DNA from: Ophiura sarsii
Lineage: Eukaryota; Echinodermata; Ophiuroidea; Amphilepidida; Ophiuridae
Direction of reading: 5' to 3'
Assembly: GCA_035610835.1 (NCBI GenBank)
Contig: CM069455.1
Span: 23,974,264 to 24,038,263 of the forward strand
Length of the DNA: 64,000 nucleotides
Shown here one piece after another: positions 1 to 12,858 of this stretch. Each line of letters begins with the position of its first letter. Position 1 is the stretch's first letter. The position numbers were made by a program, and so were the translations under genes. The notes below the pieces were generated by a model that saw only the letters and a list, made by a program, of their open reading frames with translations, ran no database searches and was not told the DNA's origin.

Positions 1-1552
1 GTAACATCGAAATAATGTTAGTAGTCATGTTATGTTTCCTAATTTTAACAATGAGTACTAATAGGATAGACGTAGACACATGGACAAAATACTTACTAGT
101 TCTATGTTCATGTTCTAGGCGTCGGTTCAAAGTTTTTACATGTGTATGGGAATGACGTCATTTTTAGTCAAAAGTGGATTTTTGATATTATTTTTCAACT
201 GCAAATACATCATCTGGCAACTCTTGATTGTCTTCGTAAATATTTAACACCTTATTTGCCATGGGTGCTCCCGTGCATGATGCCCACCTCTTTCATTTCC
301 CACCAATCGTGTGCAGTATTTTTGACCTGTTGCACCGTAGTTCACTGACGATCCATTATACCAGGTGGGATGAACAATGACAACATCTCATTTGAGAATC
401 ACAAAGTGAATAGCACCAATTTGCGACTGAAATGAATCCGGCATAAAAGAACGGACGATGTCCAAGCGACCAAAATGGGCCAAGCTTGTAGCTCATTAAT
501 CGACCAACAATGAAGACGCAATACAGGATGCAACTATTTCTAGCGCTAGTGATAAAGTTGAAAGTGTCACATTGCATCAAGATACAGGTGCTAGTTACCG
601 CTATTTTTAGCCTAGATTATCTGGTTATGTAAAATATTGTGTTTTACAGTGACGTCGTTATATAATTTGCTATTTAGACTTTTCTTCGGGATAGATTGTG
701 ATTTCGATTGCAAATTACATAAATAAGTAGGGGGAATATGGGGTAACTGCTCCAAAATGAAGGGATCTGTATAATGGCATGGGTATACTAGCTTCTTTTG
801 AACAGTACGACCTATGTTAAAACTTGACACATAGCTGTACCTTCTACATGCCCGAACATTTGCAACTTTAGTATTACTTAACATGTGGAAATTCTCCAGA
901 TCTTTGAAGCCACCTCCTTTGATGACCGATTGCAGCTTCATAGAGTTTTTAAAGGCGATTTATGAAGATTAGTTCAGATCATGTTTACTATGATTGACAG
1001 ATATGCAACTGTAATACATATCTTTGCAGTACAGTTATCTTAAGACGCTAACTGCATATTGCAGTTGATTGGTACAATTTTGTAATGTTTTCAGGGATTT
1101 TCCAATTGTGATTAAAACCATAGGATGTGGTTGGATCACAAAATGGCGTATGGTGCTAACGTGGGACATTGGTGGCTTGGATTTGCGGTCAACAGTATTA
1201 TTTAAAGAATACTACAAACTAAATCATTATCATGGGCATTTGTTCACTGAGCTACTACTTTAAGTATGTGCAATGAACAAAGTAAACCATTTCTTATTTT
1301 AATTGTAGACCCTCGTCCTATTGTAGGACACATTCTCCGCAAGAATTGTGAATTTAAAGATGCTCGCTGGTACAGAAATATTTGTAATGGCTAAAAACAA
1401 AAAAATGCAGTTTTGCCTTTTTTCCTGAAAGGTTGTTGACTTATTAATTATCACGGGAAATAATAGTATGTCTTGAAATATTTGGAGGAACAATTTTACC
1501 ATTTTACAGGTATGCTAACATGTTTAACCTTGACAAACTGCTGACTCATTGT
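1..1552. other. No gene recognised
   Basis: The stretch is AT-rich and shows only short reading frames with no recognisable domain, no RNA gene and no obvious foldback. Nothing here can be tied to the lectin gene downstream. Confidence 0.5.
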
Positions 1553-1594
1553 TTGGGGTAAGTGGTCCAAAGGGGTATGGGGTAAGTGGTCCAC
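1553..1594 (+). repeat. Short tandem duplication, GGGGTAAGTGGTCC unit
   Basis: The motif GGGGTAAGTGGTCC occurs twice about 20 bp apart. A related GGGGTAACTGCTCC lies at about 738-752. It is probably the edge of a dispersed repeat. Confidence 0.5.
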
Positions 1595-1697
1595 CTGCAA
1601 ACAGTCAATAAAAATGGTAACATTCATGTTGGAAATCAGTTGTTATTGTCAATGAGGCTTTACTGAGTATTGCAATTGCATAGAATTTGAAGAAATT

Positions 1698-2136
1698 CAT
1701 ATCGTCAGCCTGCTTCGATAATTGTCTAACTCACTTTTCAGCGAAATTGAGCTTTTTGCATAAATCATGACCTCATTACATTATGCACATGCTGTAAATA
1801 TTACCTAAGTAATTGACCAATCAAAAGTGCTGATAAATGCATAATTTCAATTCAGGCCTTGTGAGTTAGGCAGTTTAAAAGCTTAATATGTTTAAAATGG
1901 GTCATATTAACTCGTATTAGGCCTATAACAAGCCACATTTCACTTAAAGGTATATCTCCACCTAATTCTATCCAACAGTCACTGCTCCTGTTGGAATTCA
2001 CCTGCATTATTCATGATGCTATTCAACATATCGTCAGCCTGCTTCAATAATTGCCTAACTCATTTTTTCTAGTTCTTAGAAAACAGCAAGAGAATGAAAA
2101 GTGAGTTAGGCAATTATCGAAGCAGGCTGACGATAT
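1698..2136. mobile_element. Foldback MITE, TIR ATATCGTCAGCCTGCTTC
   Basis: The left end begins ATATCGTCAGCCTGCTTC and the right end is its reverse complement (to 2136). A second inward copy of the same terminus starts near 2030, so the last 107 bp (2030-2136) are a compact hairpin nested in a longer foldback. No coding capacity is seen. Interior sequence at about 1733-2010 recurs in diverged form at about 6168-6410. Confidence 0.6.
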
Positions 2137-2273
2137 TCTTTGTCGGTCTTAGACAATTTTGGGCACCTTGTGCCTTATACCACGATTTCTGTCATTGAAT
2201 AGTTACGATATGACATGAAATTACTTTTAGAATGGTCTAAAACCTGGGTAAAACTGAATTATATTGTTATTAT
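2058..2273 (+). repeat. Direct repeat A, copy 1 (216 bp)
   Basis: This segment is almost identical to 2848-3063. The pair brackets the 97-bp tandem array at 2381-2765. It includes the right half of the foldback element ending at 2136. Confidence 0.8.
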
Positions 2274-2380
2274 TTACGGATAACAAACACAGGATACAAA
2301 AATGGAGGTATTGCTCATCGGCTACATCGAGTTTTATTAACCTTTACTGAGCACCCAAATTGGCACTCTTTTTCAATTCC

Positions 2381-2765
2381 AACTATGCACCACATGTAGA
2401 TTCACTACAATTTATAATGGTAATGTTAATTACATCATTTATTTGTCGAATTAAAATTAACATAGTTTTCATTTATCAACTATGCCACAACATGTAGATT
2501 CACTACAATTTATACTGGTAATGTTAATTACATAATTTATTTGTAGAATTAAAATTAACATAGTTTTCATTTATCAACTATGCCACAACATGTGGATTCA
2601 CTACAATTTATACTGGTAATTTTAATTACCTCATTCGACTGTAGAATTAAATTAAACATAGTTTTCATTTTCAACTATGCCATCACATGTTGATTCACTA
2701 CAATTTATACTGGTAATTTTAATTAACTCATTCATTTGTAGAATTACATTTAACATAGTTTCAAT
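2381..2765 (+). repeat. Tandem array, four units of 97-98 bp
   Basis: The phrase AACTATGC followed by CACATGTAGATTCACTACAA recurs at 2381, 2478, 2576 and 2673. The array has slightly diverged units and lies between two direct repeats. Confidence 0.85.
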
Positions 2766-2847
2766 TTATTCAGGATATTTCACTACATGTAGTAGTACCT
2801 TAATAATACATTGGATAGTACATTTATCATACATGTAGTTAGATTGA

Positions 2848-3063
2848 ACTCATTTTTTCTAGTTCTTAGAAAACAACAAAATAATGAAAAGTGAGTTAGG
2901 CAATTATCGAAGCAGGCTGACGATATTCTTTGTCGGTCTTAGACAATTTTGGGCACCTTATACCTTATACCACGATTTCTGTCATTGAATAGTTACGATA
3001 TGACATGAAATTACTTTTAGAATGGTCTAAAACCCGGGTAAAACTGAATTATATTGTTATTAT
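2848..3063 (+). repeat. Direct repeat A, copy 2 (216 bp)
   Basis: This is the second copy of 2058-2273, offset by 790 bp. It lacks the left half of the foldback terminus that copy 1 joins. Confidence 0.8.
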
Positions 3064-3510
3064 ATTTAGAATGGTCTACAAATATCTGTAATGAAGAAAT
3101 AACATAATTTATGTATTTGATTCACTGTCTTTTGTGTATATTAAGAATTGGGTCATCATGGTCATATCATAACTTCCCCAATAAGTATCAAGATTGTTTG
3201 TACTCACATTTAGATACCATTATCATAGGTATCCATTATCATGTACATTGGGATCCGCTATTAACATCTTGAACAAAATGAGTAGATCATGCAAAACCTT
3301 ATGATATAACTGAGAACACCAGCGTATAACGATTGCGTGCCATCAGTCCGATTAATTTCAGTAATCAAATACTATAGCAACCAATATGTATACATATGAT
3401 GCTAAACTGATGCGCGTATTAGTCCAGTTTGTTTCTTCGCCTCACCAATGGAACATATTCCTCTACATACACTCTGATGTAATTGTCTTTTCCCGCTCGC
3501 TGTGGATACA
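3064..3510 (+). other. Upstream region of the lectin gene, no motif recognised
   Basis: This segment lies before the signal-peptide exon and should contain the 5' UTR and promoter if the gene model is right. I see no TATA box or initiator that I would defend. Confidence 0.3.
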
Positions 3511-3583
3511 ATGGATTGGATAGGTATACTGCTTACATGCTACTGGTACATGTCGATGATCATTACACCAGCTGAATGTCAAA
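3511..3583 (+). CDS. Signal-peptide exon (exon 1) of CTLD-NHL gene
   Basis: ATG at 3511 opens 24 codons. The product has a hydrophobic core (IGILLTCYWYMSMII) and ends PAECQ, a good secretory signal peptide with a likely cleavage near the Ala-Glu-Cys. The reading frame runs straight into a strong splice donor, GTAAGA at 3584, after one base of the next codon (phase 1). Phase 1 after a signal peptide is typical of modular extracellular proteins and matches the first CTLD exon at 26851. The joined codon ACA is Thr. The intron to the next recognised exon would be about 23 kb. That is long, so this exon could instead belong to another gene or an alternative first exon. Confidence 0.5.
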
Positions 3584-3627
3584 GTAAGAAAATTACATAA
3601 CGAGTTGTTGAACATTTAAATTTATAT

Positions 3628-4263
3628 AAGGGTGTCCCAAAATGAGTTAGACCGTGTTTGAAAATAAAATAAAATAAAAACTATATAAAAACAATAGTAT
3701 GTATAGTCCGAATCTAAAATACCTGCAATATAAATGGGAACATATTTTCTACCTGCGTTGTCAAATTCAACATATCTGTATCCATTCAGATATGACATGA
3801 CATTATTGAAACTCGGTGAAAACCTTTTTTTCTCACTTCCAGCGGTTTACTATTGATAAAACTCACACCAAACTCCAAAACTGCCGCTTAAGGGGGCTGT
3901 GGACTCTCAGGTACAGCCTCCGTAAAATTTAACAAAATATATTTTGAGTTATCTTTTCCAAACCTAAAATGGGTCAAAAAAGGTGTTTTTTATAATTTTT
4001 TTCCAAAATGGTCAATTTCATTATTATGGTTGGATTCATTGAACCCTTTTCTGCAAAAAACTGTATACGTTTATAAAGATTAAATGAATATTGAAGAAGT
4101 TACGGCAGTTTTACGGAGGCTGTACCTGAGAGTCCACAACCCCAAGATAGTATGGTATAAATCAGTCAAGCAGAACAATCCCCTCACACCATTCAAAAAT
4201 GACTTCATAAAATATCACACACATTTGAAATTCATGAACTTTGTAGTGAAGACACCCTGTATA
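3628..4263. mobile_element. Foldback element with AGGGTGTC ends
   Basis: The outer ends read roughly TATAAGGGTGTC and GACACCCTGTATA. Inside, 3893-3928 and about 4105-4140 form a second inverted pair around GGCTGTGGACTCTCAGGTAC. The termini resemble mariner-type elements. No transposase is visible. It lies in intron 1, 45 bp after the signal-peptide exon. Confidence 0.45.
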
Positions 4264-5461
4264 TCCATAGATGTTGTAGCAGTAATGAACCAAATTATTT
4301 TTACATATTTGCGATTGTTTTAATCAAATTTCTGTATGAATGGCGATTTGAATTTATCTTTCAAATATTTGAAAAGGAAAAATCCTATCTGAGTTCCACA
4401 AAGTAAAAACAAAATCCAGGGTGACTACTACTAACAATACAACACATACATGGATTTAACACATTGTTGTTTCTAAGCGTATTCACCATAGTTCATGTTC
4501 CGACAATCGACTTTTTTAAATCGCATGTTTTTACGATCAGTGTGGTGTCCACACTACGCGAGTTGGGCTAGGTAATTGTTTTTCTAACATTATAATACAC
4601 AATGTACCTCCTTTTATACACCCCTGTTTAAAGTGTTATGGCTGTGTTTGTGTAATTCATTGTAATATTGGCATATTAAATGATACAATATTCACGCAAA
4701 AGTCGTTAAGATAATAAAACGTAGCATATTTAAATATCACATAAATACAATGTTATGAAGACTTTGCCAGTTTCATAGTCATAAGGTTTTTTTTTACTAA
4801 ATAAGAAATATTAGTACTCTTTAACGAGGCCCTTAGTCGATATGGCTACCATTATTACTAACTGTTATTATTATGTCCTAACTGAGTAAATCTCATTGGA
4901 ATGGTTAACATGGGTCGACTTATAAAACTTACTTTTCAGTCTAGTAGGCCTACTAGTAATATTTGAACAGTTTATTTCGGCAAAATGCGTTAAAGTGTAC
5001 TTTGGAGAAAATCAGGTTATTTAATAAATATGGGCATTTTGGATTGGTTGATTTGGTTAATACCGCATAGGACTTAGGATATGCCCATTAGAAACTAAAA
5101 TAACGATTTTTTTCCCCGGATTCCCCTCAATTTTCTGTCACAAATTTTGGGTTCCCCTGATTACTAAAAACATTATTCAGGTTCCCCCTAGCAGTTTTTG
5201 TAGGGAACTATTTTCACATTACATTTTGACGTTTAATTTTAAGTTAGGCTACTTTATAATAGGGCCTACATGTATAAGGGCCAGAAACGGTTCATTATTT
5301 ATTTACTCGAGACTCGTATGTCAAGATTACCTACTCCCCCCCCTTACAGCTGAAAGTAACATTAAATGATCCGCCCCCTGCTAACCACTACCTTTTTAGC
5401 CCCTCCCCCCAAAAATAAAAATAAAAATAAAAAATAAAAACTTACCCCAACACCACACACA

Positions 5462-5493
<32 letters not shown>

Positions 5494-6825
5494 GCAAACG
5501 CTTTTTATATACTTATGGGCTGTCTTTTTCTTTCGAATCTTGGCAAGTTCTGTTGTGTGCCCCCATCTGAACGGCCAATACTTTCATGATTCCTCTCTTT
5601 TAATGTCTAAGAGCCAGTAAATCATTCAACTTTTGTGAGCATTGTTGCCAAGCTGAGATGAGGCAAAAGCATGCAAATAATTACATTTTTTAATCACAAA
5701 ATTGTTGTATTCTGTAACATATGTATCCACCCATGGCTCTAATTTTCTCGCACCGTTGATGATTATATATAGATGGGGTTCCCCCATCAAAAAAAAACCC
5801 CACCCCAGATCGACCGAGCAAGGCGGGTGCACCATGTATTGCTGACTGAAAGTTGTCTCATAACATGAACTTGATAGGTCGTACTAGATGCCTGAAAATG
5901 TGCGCGAAGCGCAGACAAAAAAGGCCTCTAAAATCATCAAAATCACCACAATCTTTTTAGTTCAATTCAAATCTAGAAAATTTACACCCCCCTGTATAAG
6001 AATAACAAATTCCATAGCCCTTCCTCCTATTTCAACATATGGAAGTTGAATATGACCACCACATTTACCCAATCACCCTCCAGCATAATTAATGAACGGT
6101 CCCTAATGAAAAATACTCAACATGCTGTACATTGTGTACACAAGAACTTGTTTAACTTTCTTTTCTGCGAAATCGAGGTGTTTTTTTGCTAAATCAGGTC
6201 GTCACTGCATTATCTACATGCTGTAAATGATTAAGCGATTTTCAAATCAAAAGTGTTGATATGCCAAACCGTTTATTCTGCTAAAAAAGGGCCATACTAT
6301 TATTAGACAAATGATGCCTATACCAAGCCGGCTACAATTCGCGTAAAGGTATCTGCAACTGAATTATATCCAACTGCTCCTGTTGGAATTCACCTGCAAT
6401 AGTAATACCAAACGTATACCAAACTGCGTATATCTTGTATTCTGTTATACATTGTGCGTAACTCAGCTCCCGAAATGAAGAATTTTGGAAAAAGTGACTA
6501 CCAACAATACATTACTTACTAAAACAAATGCGCTATTTTACACTAACTTTACCAATTTTAAGGGGGACAAATTCGGATTCCCCCTCAATAGTTGAAATAA
6601 AATTCAGATTGCCTCCTCAAATTTGTAGAAACAAATCGGATTCCCCTTCCCTTGGGACGGGCTCCACCTAGTAAGTATAGCCTATAGAACATACTAAAAC
6701 ATCACATAAGTGTTGGAAAGTTTATCACGAGATTGGTTAGAACACATTTATGAGTAAATATAATGTAAGCCTATATTCTGACCTAAAATTGAATGTTTCC
6801 CGTCATTCCCCCAAGCTATAATATC
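4264..6825. other. Intronic/intergenic stretch without a gene
   Basis: No exon or RNA gene is recognised. The stretch holds low-complexity sequence (C-rich tracts near 5335-5410, A-rich AAAAT repeats near 5410-5440 and a CAA microsatellite) and a diverged copy (about 6168-6410) of the repeat at 1733-2010. Confidence 0.5.
5463..5495 (+). repeat. CAA trinucleotide microsatellite
   Basis: About ten uninterrupted CAA units follow an A-rich segment. The tract is not part of any recognised exon. Confidence 0.9.
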
Positions 6826-7250
6826 CAGTGGCGTAACTAGACTTTTTCATTTGGGGGGGCAAGTAGCGGCAGCGACTTGAAATGGGGGAGGTGAAATGGG
6901 GGGGGGCTCCTATGATTTTTGGAGTCAAGAGATGCGCGCCTAGCGCGCGAAAATTTTCGACTTTACAGCTATTTTTTAGACAATTGAGCTACATTTTGGC
7001 TCTAAACAAGCTTGTACCAAATAATATTTCATTTTGGGAAGACATATGCGCGCGTAGCGCGCGAAATTTTTTCATATGTGTACTTTTGACCATCATAATT
7101 CCATGATTCCTGCCAATCTCAACCGACACGATGTCATTATTGGGGGGGGGGGTGGTTGGTGTGTACTTTGTTTTTTACAGCCGTACTTGATTTCATTTGG
7201 GGGGGCAAGCGGGGGGGGCAAGGGTTCCAAGTGGGGGGGGGGGGGGGGGC

Positions 7251-7287
<37 letters not shown>

Positions 7288-7309
7288 ACCCCCGCTGGTT
7301 ACGCCACTG
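6826..7309. mobile_element. hAT-type MITE with 8-bp target duplication
   Basis: The element starts CAGTGGCGTAACTAG and ends CTGGTTACGCCACTG, an imperfect terminal inverted repeat. The 8-bp direct duplication ATAATATC lies at 6818-6825 and 7310-7317, the target-site length of hAT transposons. The interior is G-rich then C-rich and encodes nothing; its long homopolymers give spurious polyproline reading frames. A short relative lies at 44414-44531. Confidence 0.85.
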
Positions 7310-7561
7310 ATAATATCCGATGGTTCATACTTTTAAGAAACCACACTATTTCGTTACACCTCGTGGCCCTCCAGATTTAAATCTCGTAAATAATCAGGAC
7401 TCTGACGGGAGCCACCACAGTGTCAAATCCCACATCTGACACTATTAAATTCAATATTTATTTTCTATCATATCAACATAGACAAATACAATGACAATTT
7501 AACAAGTAATATGGTGCATGAGGAACAACTAAAAGCAAACGTTTGGCGTTGTTGCACTCCC

Positions 7562-7950
7562 TTAAGGGGAACTTTATGATTTTTTTTTTTGAATTTGAAC
7601 TTTTTTTGGTAGTTTTTGGTCAAAATTTCAAAAAATATTAGATTAGGTTAAAAAATAACACAAAAAAACCTAAGTTAGTGTCTTTGCATCATCATCAAGC
7701 AATTTGGGCATTTTTTACTAACAATTCCTTTTGTTAGCTTTGTTCAAAAAATGTGGGTCAAAATAGTGAATTTTGTGATTTCTCAAAAAATCAACATTAT
7801 TGGTCAAAATTGATGCCAAATTTGGATTCTCTGATCCATTTCCTTTCCAAAAATGTATACTTGTATATGCATTTGATTAATAGTTCAATAATTACGGCAC
7901 TCACAACATTCAAAAAATCAAATCATAAACTTCCTTGACACCCCCCTTAA
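7562..7950. repeat. Imperfect foldback, T-rich interior
   Basis: Left sequence AAGGGG...AACTTTATGATTTTTT has a diverged reverse complement near 7905-7950. The interior is A/T-rich with no domain. Ends and target site are unclear. Confidence 0.35.
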
Positions 7951-8415
7951 ACAAAAACTTAAACACGATGTTAACATACATTAAAAGACAACAGATACGC
8001 AAAGGTAAACAAGCAATAGATATCCAAGCGGGAGTTGCAGCAACATGTTATTTTTGGTTTTGATTTAAGTAAGTAGAGTAATTTTGGTTGTTGTTATTTT
8101 TGTTTTTTTTAGTTTTTTGTTTGTTTGTTTGTTTTTAAACTTAGTATCGTAGTGACACGGAATTATAAACAATGATTAAGGTTAAAAGTAAAGATAAATG
8201 TGAGCTTTTCCTCAGACAGTATTGTTGGCAATGATGGGCACTTCATTTCCTGTAACTTTGGTGTTAAAAGCATTTATAGTTTTTGCTGGAAATTCCAAAA
8301 AGCAAATTTTTATGTATTTCTTTATAATATGCTAATCGAATGCAAATAAGGTCAATCCATTAAATCACCAAGCTGTATTCTATAATATTATGATATTGTC
8401 TCCTTGTCTTACATA

Positions 8416-9472
8416 CGAGGGTCATTCAATAAGTTCTACCTCCTCACTCATAACATCGCTAATATGAATGTCAGCCCCATGTCATTTGTCATGATTATAG
8501 CCTCTGAATCATAGCTACACATTAATAGTAAACGCTAATTGATACCTATTTCACTTTGGTCATGATGCAATCAAAGCCAGAGAGAGATTTTGGACAACGG
8601 ACACGGAAAATTACCCCAAAGATAAATACATGTTTTTCGTTTTCTCTCCGTAATGTACGATTAGGTATAACCCCCCCCCCCCCCCCCGATTTAAATACTG
8701 AAAATAGAAAACAATGGATGATTTCTGAATATAATGCTATACTATCATGTATAAATCAGATTGTAGGCAATATTAACCTTTGTAGCTTGTAAATAGTATA
8801 ATATCAACTCGAATGTATTGACACGTCTTTAGCATACTGGAATACTGATGTTTCAAGTCAAGCCACGGTATGCCTCGAATGTTAAATCTTAACATGATAG
8901 TAACTTTATCAGTTTTCCCTATATGCAACATTTAGAATAGTTAATAATAGTTAATCAGGTAGTCAGTGATAGAAAATATATCTTCGAGCGACTTGAAATA
9001 TATCCACTTAGTCCTGTATATTGAAGATCTCTAAGTCCATATGAAAAGCAAATGTGACTTTTGCAGCGGTTCTCTAGGGTAGGGTTAAAATTGATGGTTG
9101 TCCTGGTCTGGATCTGGCTAACTAGAGGGATTTTCCGCCAAGAAATCAGTCACTTGTATTGTTTTAAGTCTGTTCAAGAGATATTTGTAACCTAGAACGA
9201 TTGTAATTGACCGCTAGGTACATTTTGTCTCTTAGAATTGACCAAATGAATATCACTTAGGAGACATTTGGCTGATTTTTACCCGTTTCCGTCGCACTAA
9301 ATGGAAGTTTGGTTCTTACTGCATATCTAGAAAAGTACAAAGAGTATACAGACCAATCTGCTATGATTTTGAAGCTAAGATTCAAAGCTTCCATTGTAGA
9401 ATATTTCATGTGACTGGCTTGTATAATAGCAAAGTTATGATGTAGGAGGTAGAACTTATTGAATGACCCTCG
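8416..9472. mobile_element. Mariner-like element, TA-flanked (1057 bp)
   Basis: The ends are CGAGGGTCATTCAATAAGTT and its exact reverse complement, continuing through CTACCTCCT, flanked by TA at 8414-8415 and 9473-9474. The TA target and the CGAGGGT terminus fit mariner-like DNA transposons. I find no transposase with its DDD signature, so it is a non-autonomous or decayed copy. Its two subterminal regions match, in reverse, those of 48535-52801. It contains a C tract near 8671-8687. Confidence 0.8.
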
Positions 9473-10417
9473 TATGTTACTTTTTGAATTAGAGCGTAAT
9501 TTCAATTCCTCCAATGGGTTTTACTACATTTCGTCATAACCCACCCCTAACACCCACATAAACCACATCACTAGCCCCCTCGCCCAATGCTTGTCTAAAC
9601 CCTAAGGCCTAACCCGTAAGCAATTTTCCTGTTCGTACATGATTTGAGTGACATGTACTTGATTCCGTTTTAATACGGAATAAAGATAACATTTATTCTA
9701 ACACAAATCTACTGATTTCACTCAACTCATGTACAAAAACTATATTGAATTTTTGACCATCGGATACTCCAATATGAATGATATTTTACGGTTCCAACCT
9801 TGACACTAGTGACAAGTTAACAATGAAACACAAGAATGATATATAGTTATGCTGCGTTATATAGGCTATAGCGGTTAGCTCTTCATTTGTGATTAAATTA
9901 TTCAGTATCAATTCATTATTAGTACCTACACTCGTTGGAATCGAGGTAGGGTAATGGTGTGTGATGAAAGTAATGGAGTATGATCTATTTATTATTATTA
10001 TTATAATATGAAATTGACTTCTTTTGTATTGTATAATCACATGATAAAATACAACCGTAAAATAATTTAAAAAAATAGCATGAATTATTTGGTGGCCTCG
10101 AAAGACCAGAACGAAATTTCATTCTTCAGATTGAACAATCCTTGACAGAGAGGGACATTGACAATTTTTGATTGGTTCAAGGATAATGTTTACTTAATCG
10201 GACATATTTACGAAAAATAAGTGCAATATTATGTTTATTGATTTTATCAAAATACTATATCGTTTATTATTCACATTATCAGATAGTCACTGGTGACAAT
10301 TTTTATTCAATATCCTCATCTAGTTTTATCATGTTTATGAATATCCCTTGCGGACTATTTAATCCCTGCAATTATTATTTATTAACTGACAGTGGTGATA
10401 CGATTTAATCCATATTT
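9473..10417. other. No gene recognised
   Basis: AT-rich sequence with only short unsupported reading frames. I see no domain, tRNA or clear repeat structure. Confidence 0.45.
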
Positions 10418-11688
10418 CATGTTTTAATCTATTAGAAGACAATTTTGAACAAGTCTATTGTCTACTTAATTCTTTTAATAAACAAGATGTGTAATGCTTT
10501 ACATCATAATCCTAGTAAACATTATTAAGCTCGTTAAGCTTGAAATTAAAAACCGTGTTTTTGGTGAAAAAACAGCTCCTGTACAGAAATAGTCATATTT
10601 ACTTAACGGTATCATCAAATTGCGTGATTTCTTTTGTCCAGATGATAGCAAAGAAATTGACGCAATCATTTAATAAGGTAATGGTCTACCATGTAGTGAC
10701 TCGAAATGGGCTTTTTGAAAAGTATGCCTATAAGAAGCAGCTAAAATTCTTCTTTCTTCTGTTTTTTATTTCACATAAATCAGAGCTGCGGTTCCAAAGT
10801 TACGGCAAATCAAAGTCGAAACTCTTAGGCAATTCTCGCTAATATTGGTATAACATATCTTATGTATTTCTTTGTTTCTCAACCAGTGATATCTAAGGTA
10901 TTTTCTTTTAAAATATCATAACTTAAAAAATAAAGAAGCTATTTACATAAAGATACCACCAAAAATTGTGATAATTCAAATTGCAAATTTGAGTATGGTA
11001 ATAAAAATGTAAATATTGTACCTAATTTGAATACTAATTAAAAACAGTGTTTCTAGACTTCAAACGCCGTTTTCGCAAAATGGTCATATTGATCAATCCC
11101 GGGGACTTTTCTCAAGAACGGAAGCATGTAGAAAGCTGTAATTCAGAATATAGATAGAAAAAATAATTCTACAGGTGATAGCATAGCCTTTTTTGTAATT
11201 TTGTTCTTGTTTGAATTTTTATAGCAGTTTTTATTTTGAAAAATGCTCATTTTTGGTTAAAAAAATGATTTTTTAACATTTTTCGTCAAAATTTATGCCA
11301 TTTTGAGAATTTGGGGCACAAATTTGAAAAAAGGGCTATGCTATCCTAATATTTATGTGTGTGAGCATAATTCTAGTTTTAAAAAACAACGCTAAATGTT
11401 TGCGTTCTTTCAGGAGTACCCCGGGATAAATTAAGCGTTAAAATCCAAGATGGCCGCCATTATTATGCAAATTAGATGCATTTTGATTTTTTTTTCTCTG
11501 TCAATCCTCCTGAAAGTTCAAGAGTGTCAACATATCCAAAGATGAGCTTTGTAGGACCTAAAATAAAGAAAAAGTTTTTTATGGTAGCCCATCACCTTTT
11601 TAAAGTTGTGTTTGCCTTGATTTTGTGGTCAGAAATTTTTGTTGTTGATTTTTTTCAATTAGGGTAAACTTTTTTTTGACTCACCCTG
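10418..11688 (-). mobile_element. Mariner-like relative of 25078-25713
   Basis: The segment around 10418-10690 matches the reverse complement of about 25115-25400 closely. The right edge, TTTTTTTGACTCACCCTG at about 11671-11688 followed by TA, is the same terminus as the 25-kb element. A matching left terminus was not found, so the left boundary is only where homology begins. Reading frames inside are not recognisable as transposase. Confidence 0.55.
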
Positions 11689-12619
11689 TAGATTCGGCCC
11701 TAATGTATATTGGTTCGAGTCGACGGTTTCCACGCAAATAATATACATAATTTATTATTATATTGGCTATTGTGAAGATATGTGCATAATGCGTGAAATT
11801 TAAAACCAATTTTATTAAGTGGAGCCGACGCAATGACGTAATTGATACTTTAAACGATAGCTGGTTGTCGATAAGAGGATAAGACGGTAAAATAAAGAAT
11901 GTGACATTAATTTTAAATGATCATCTATTGTAATTTTTCCACTAATAATGTACATCCGCTCAAAACGTGTATTCGATGGCTGTTTGGTGGTAATGAACAC
12001 TGATAAAGTGTTGCCTGGAAACATATCAATACAAACTGACACGATTCATTATTTCAAAATATCCCTAGTAGTTTTCCACTTTCAAAACTTCTTTGATTAG
12101 AAAAGGTTGCTGAATAGGATTGAATTAAAAGCCGTTCTTCGACGAAACACTAATTTGAAACAGCGCAATTCTATAATTTCGGATGTTTCAAAATATAATG
12201 AGTTTTATAGGAACGTAAAGTGCCAACAATTTGAAGATCATGGCCTGGATTTCTTGAAGTTCAGTGAATAACTTATTCATGTTATGTACCCACATGATAA
12301 ACTTAATTGCATAGGCTGAGTTCTATCGAAACAAAACCGTTCATGTTGTGTCGGTTGAGATTAGCACTGTCGGTCATTTGACAAGGGGAATCATGGAATT
12401 ATGACTGTCAAAGTATTTAAAGCCGATAGCTTTTTGTATTCTTAAAATACAAGAAACCATCGGAGAGAACGGGTCATGTGTACATACAGTACATGCACAC
12501 GACAAATTGGGGTATACTCGGCTCGCGTAATTATGAAGTGCCCGCGCTAGCGCTTCAAAGTTCAAGTCCCCGCGCACAAATCAAAGGTGGTGTTGCGATA
12601 CAAAAACACCACTTTCCGG
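11689..12619. other. No gene recognised
   Basis: No exon, RNA gene or transposon end is evident. A short segment near 12355-12405 is the reverse complement of one near 7095-7130, which suggests shared repeat fragments. Confidence 0.4.
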
Positions 12620-12858
12620 ATGGCGGATGTGAAGACATTACTGAAAAATGAAGTTGACAAAGTCTCTCCTGAAAACAGCACTGCATGACGCTGGAAGATG
12701 AATTATACAAAGCAGAGGTGAGGATCGATTCCACGTTGCCGGAGGATCAGGTGAACTCATTCCGATTTCACGTAGATGATGATAGCAGTGACACTGACAG
12801 TGATAGTGAGTCAGATGACGACGGCCCAGTAGATCTTTGGAGCGAGGCTGAAGTTTAG
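12620..12858 (+). pseudogene. Small acidic reading frame, split by a frame change
   Basis: ATG at 12620 (context CCGGATGG) opens MADVKTLLKNEVDKVSPEN and stops at TGA 12686-12688. A second frame starts at ATG 12685, overlapping that stop, and runs 57 residues to TAG 12856-12858. It passes through a strongly acidic run (DDDSSDTDSDSESDDDG) and ends PVDLWSEAEV. The two halves together look like one short lysine/glutamate-rich protein with a +1 shift. It could be a processed fragment, a dead gene or chance. I do not recognise the family. Confidence 0.3.

Noticed and set aside
7076..7380. Polyproline/polyglycine reading frames
   Set aside because: They read through long C and G homopolymers of a hAT-type MITE and have no coding support.
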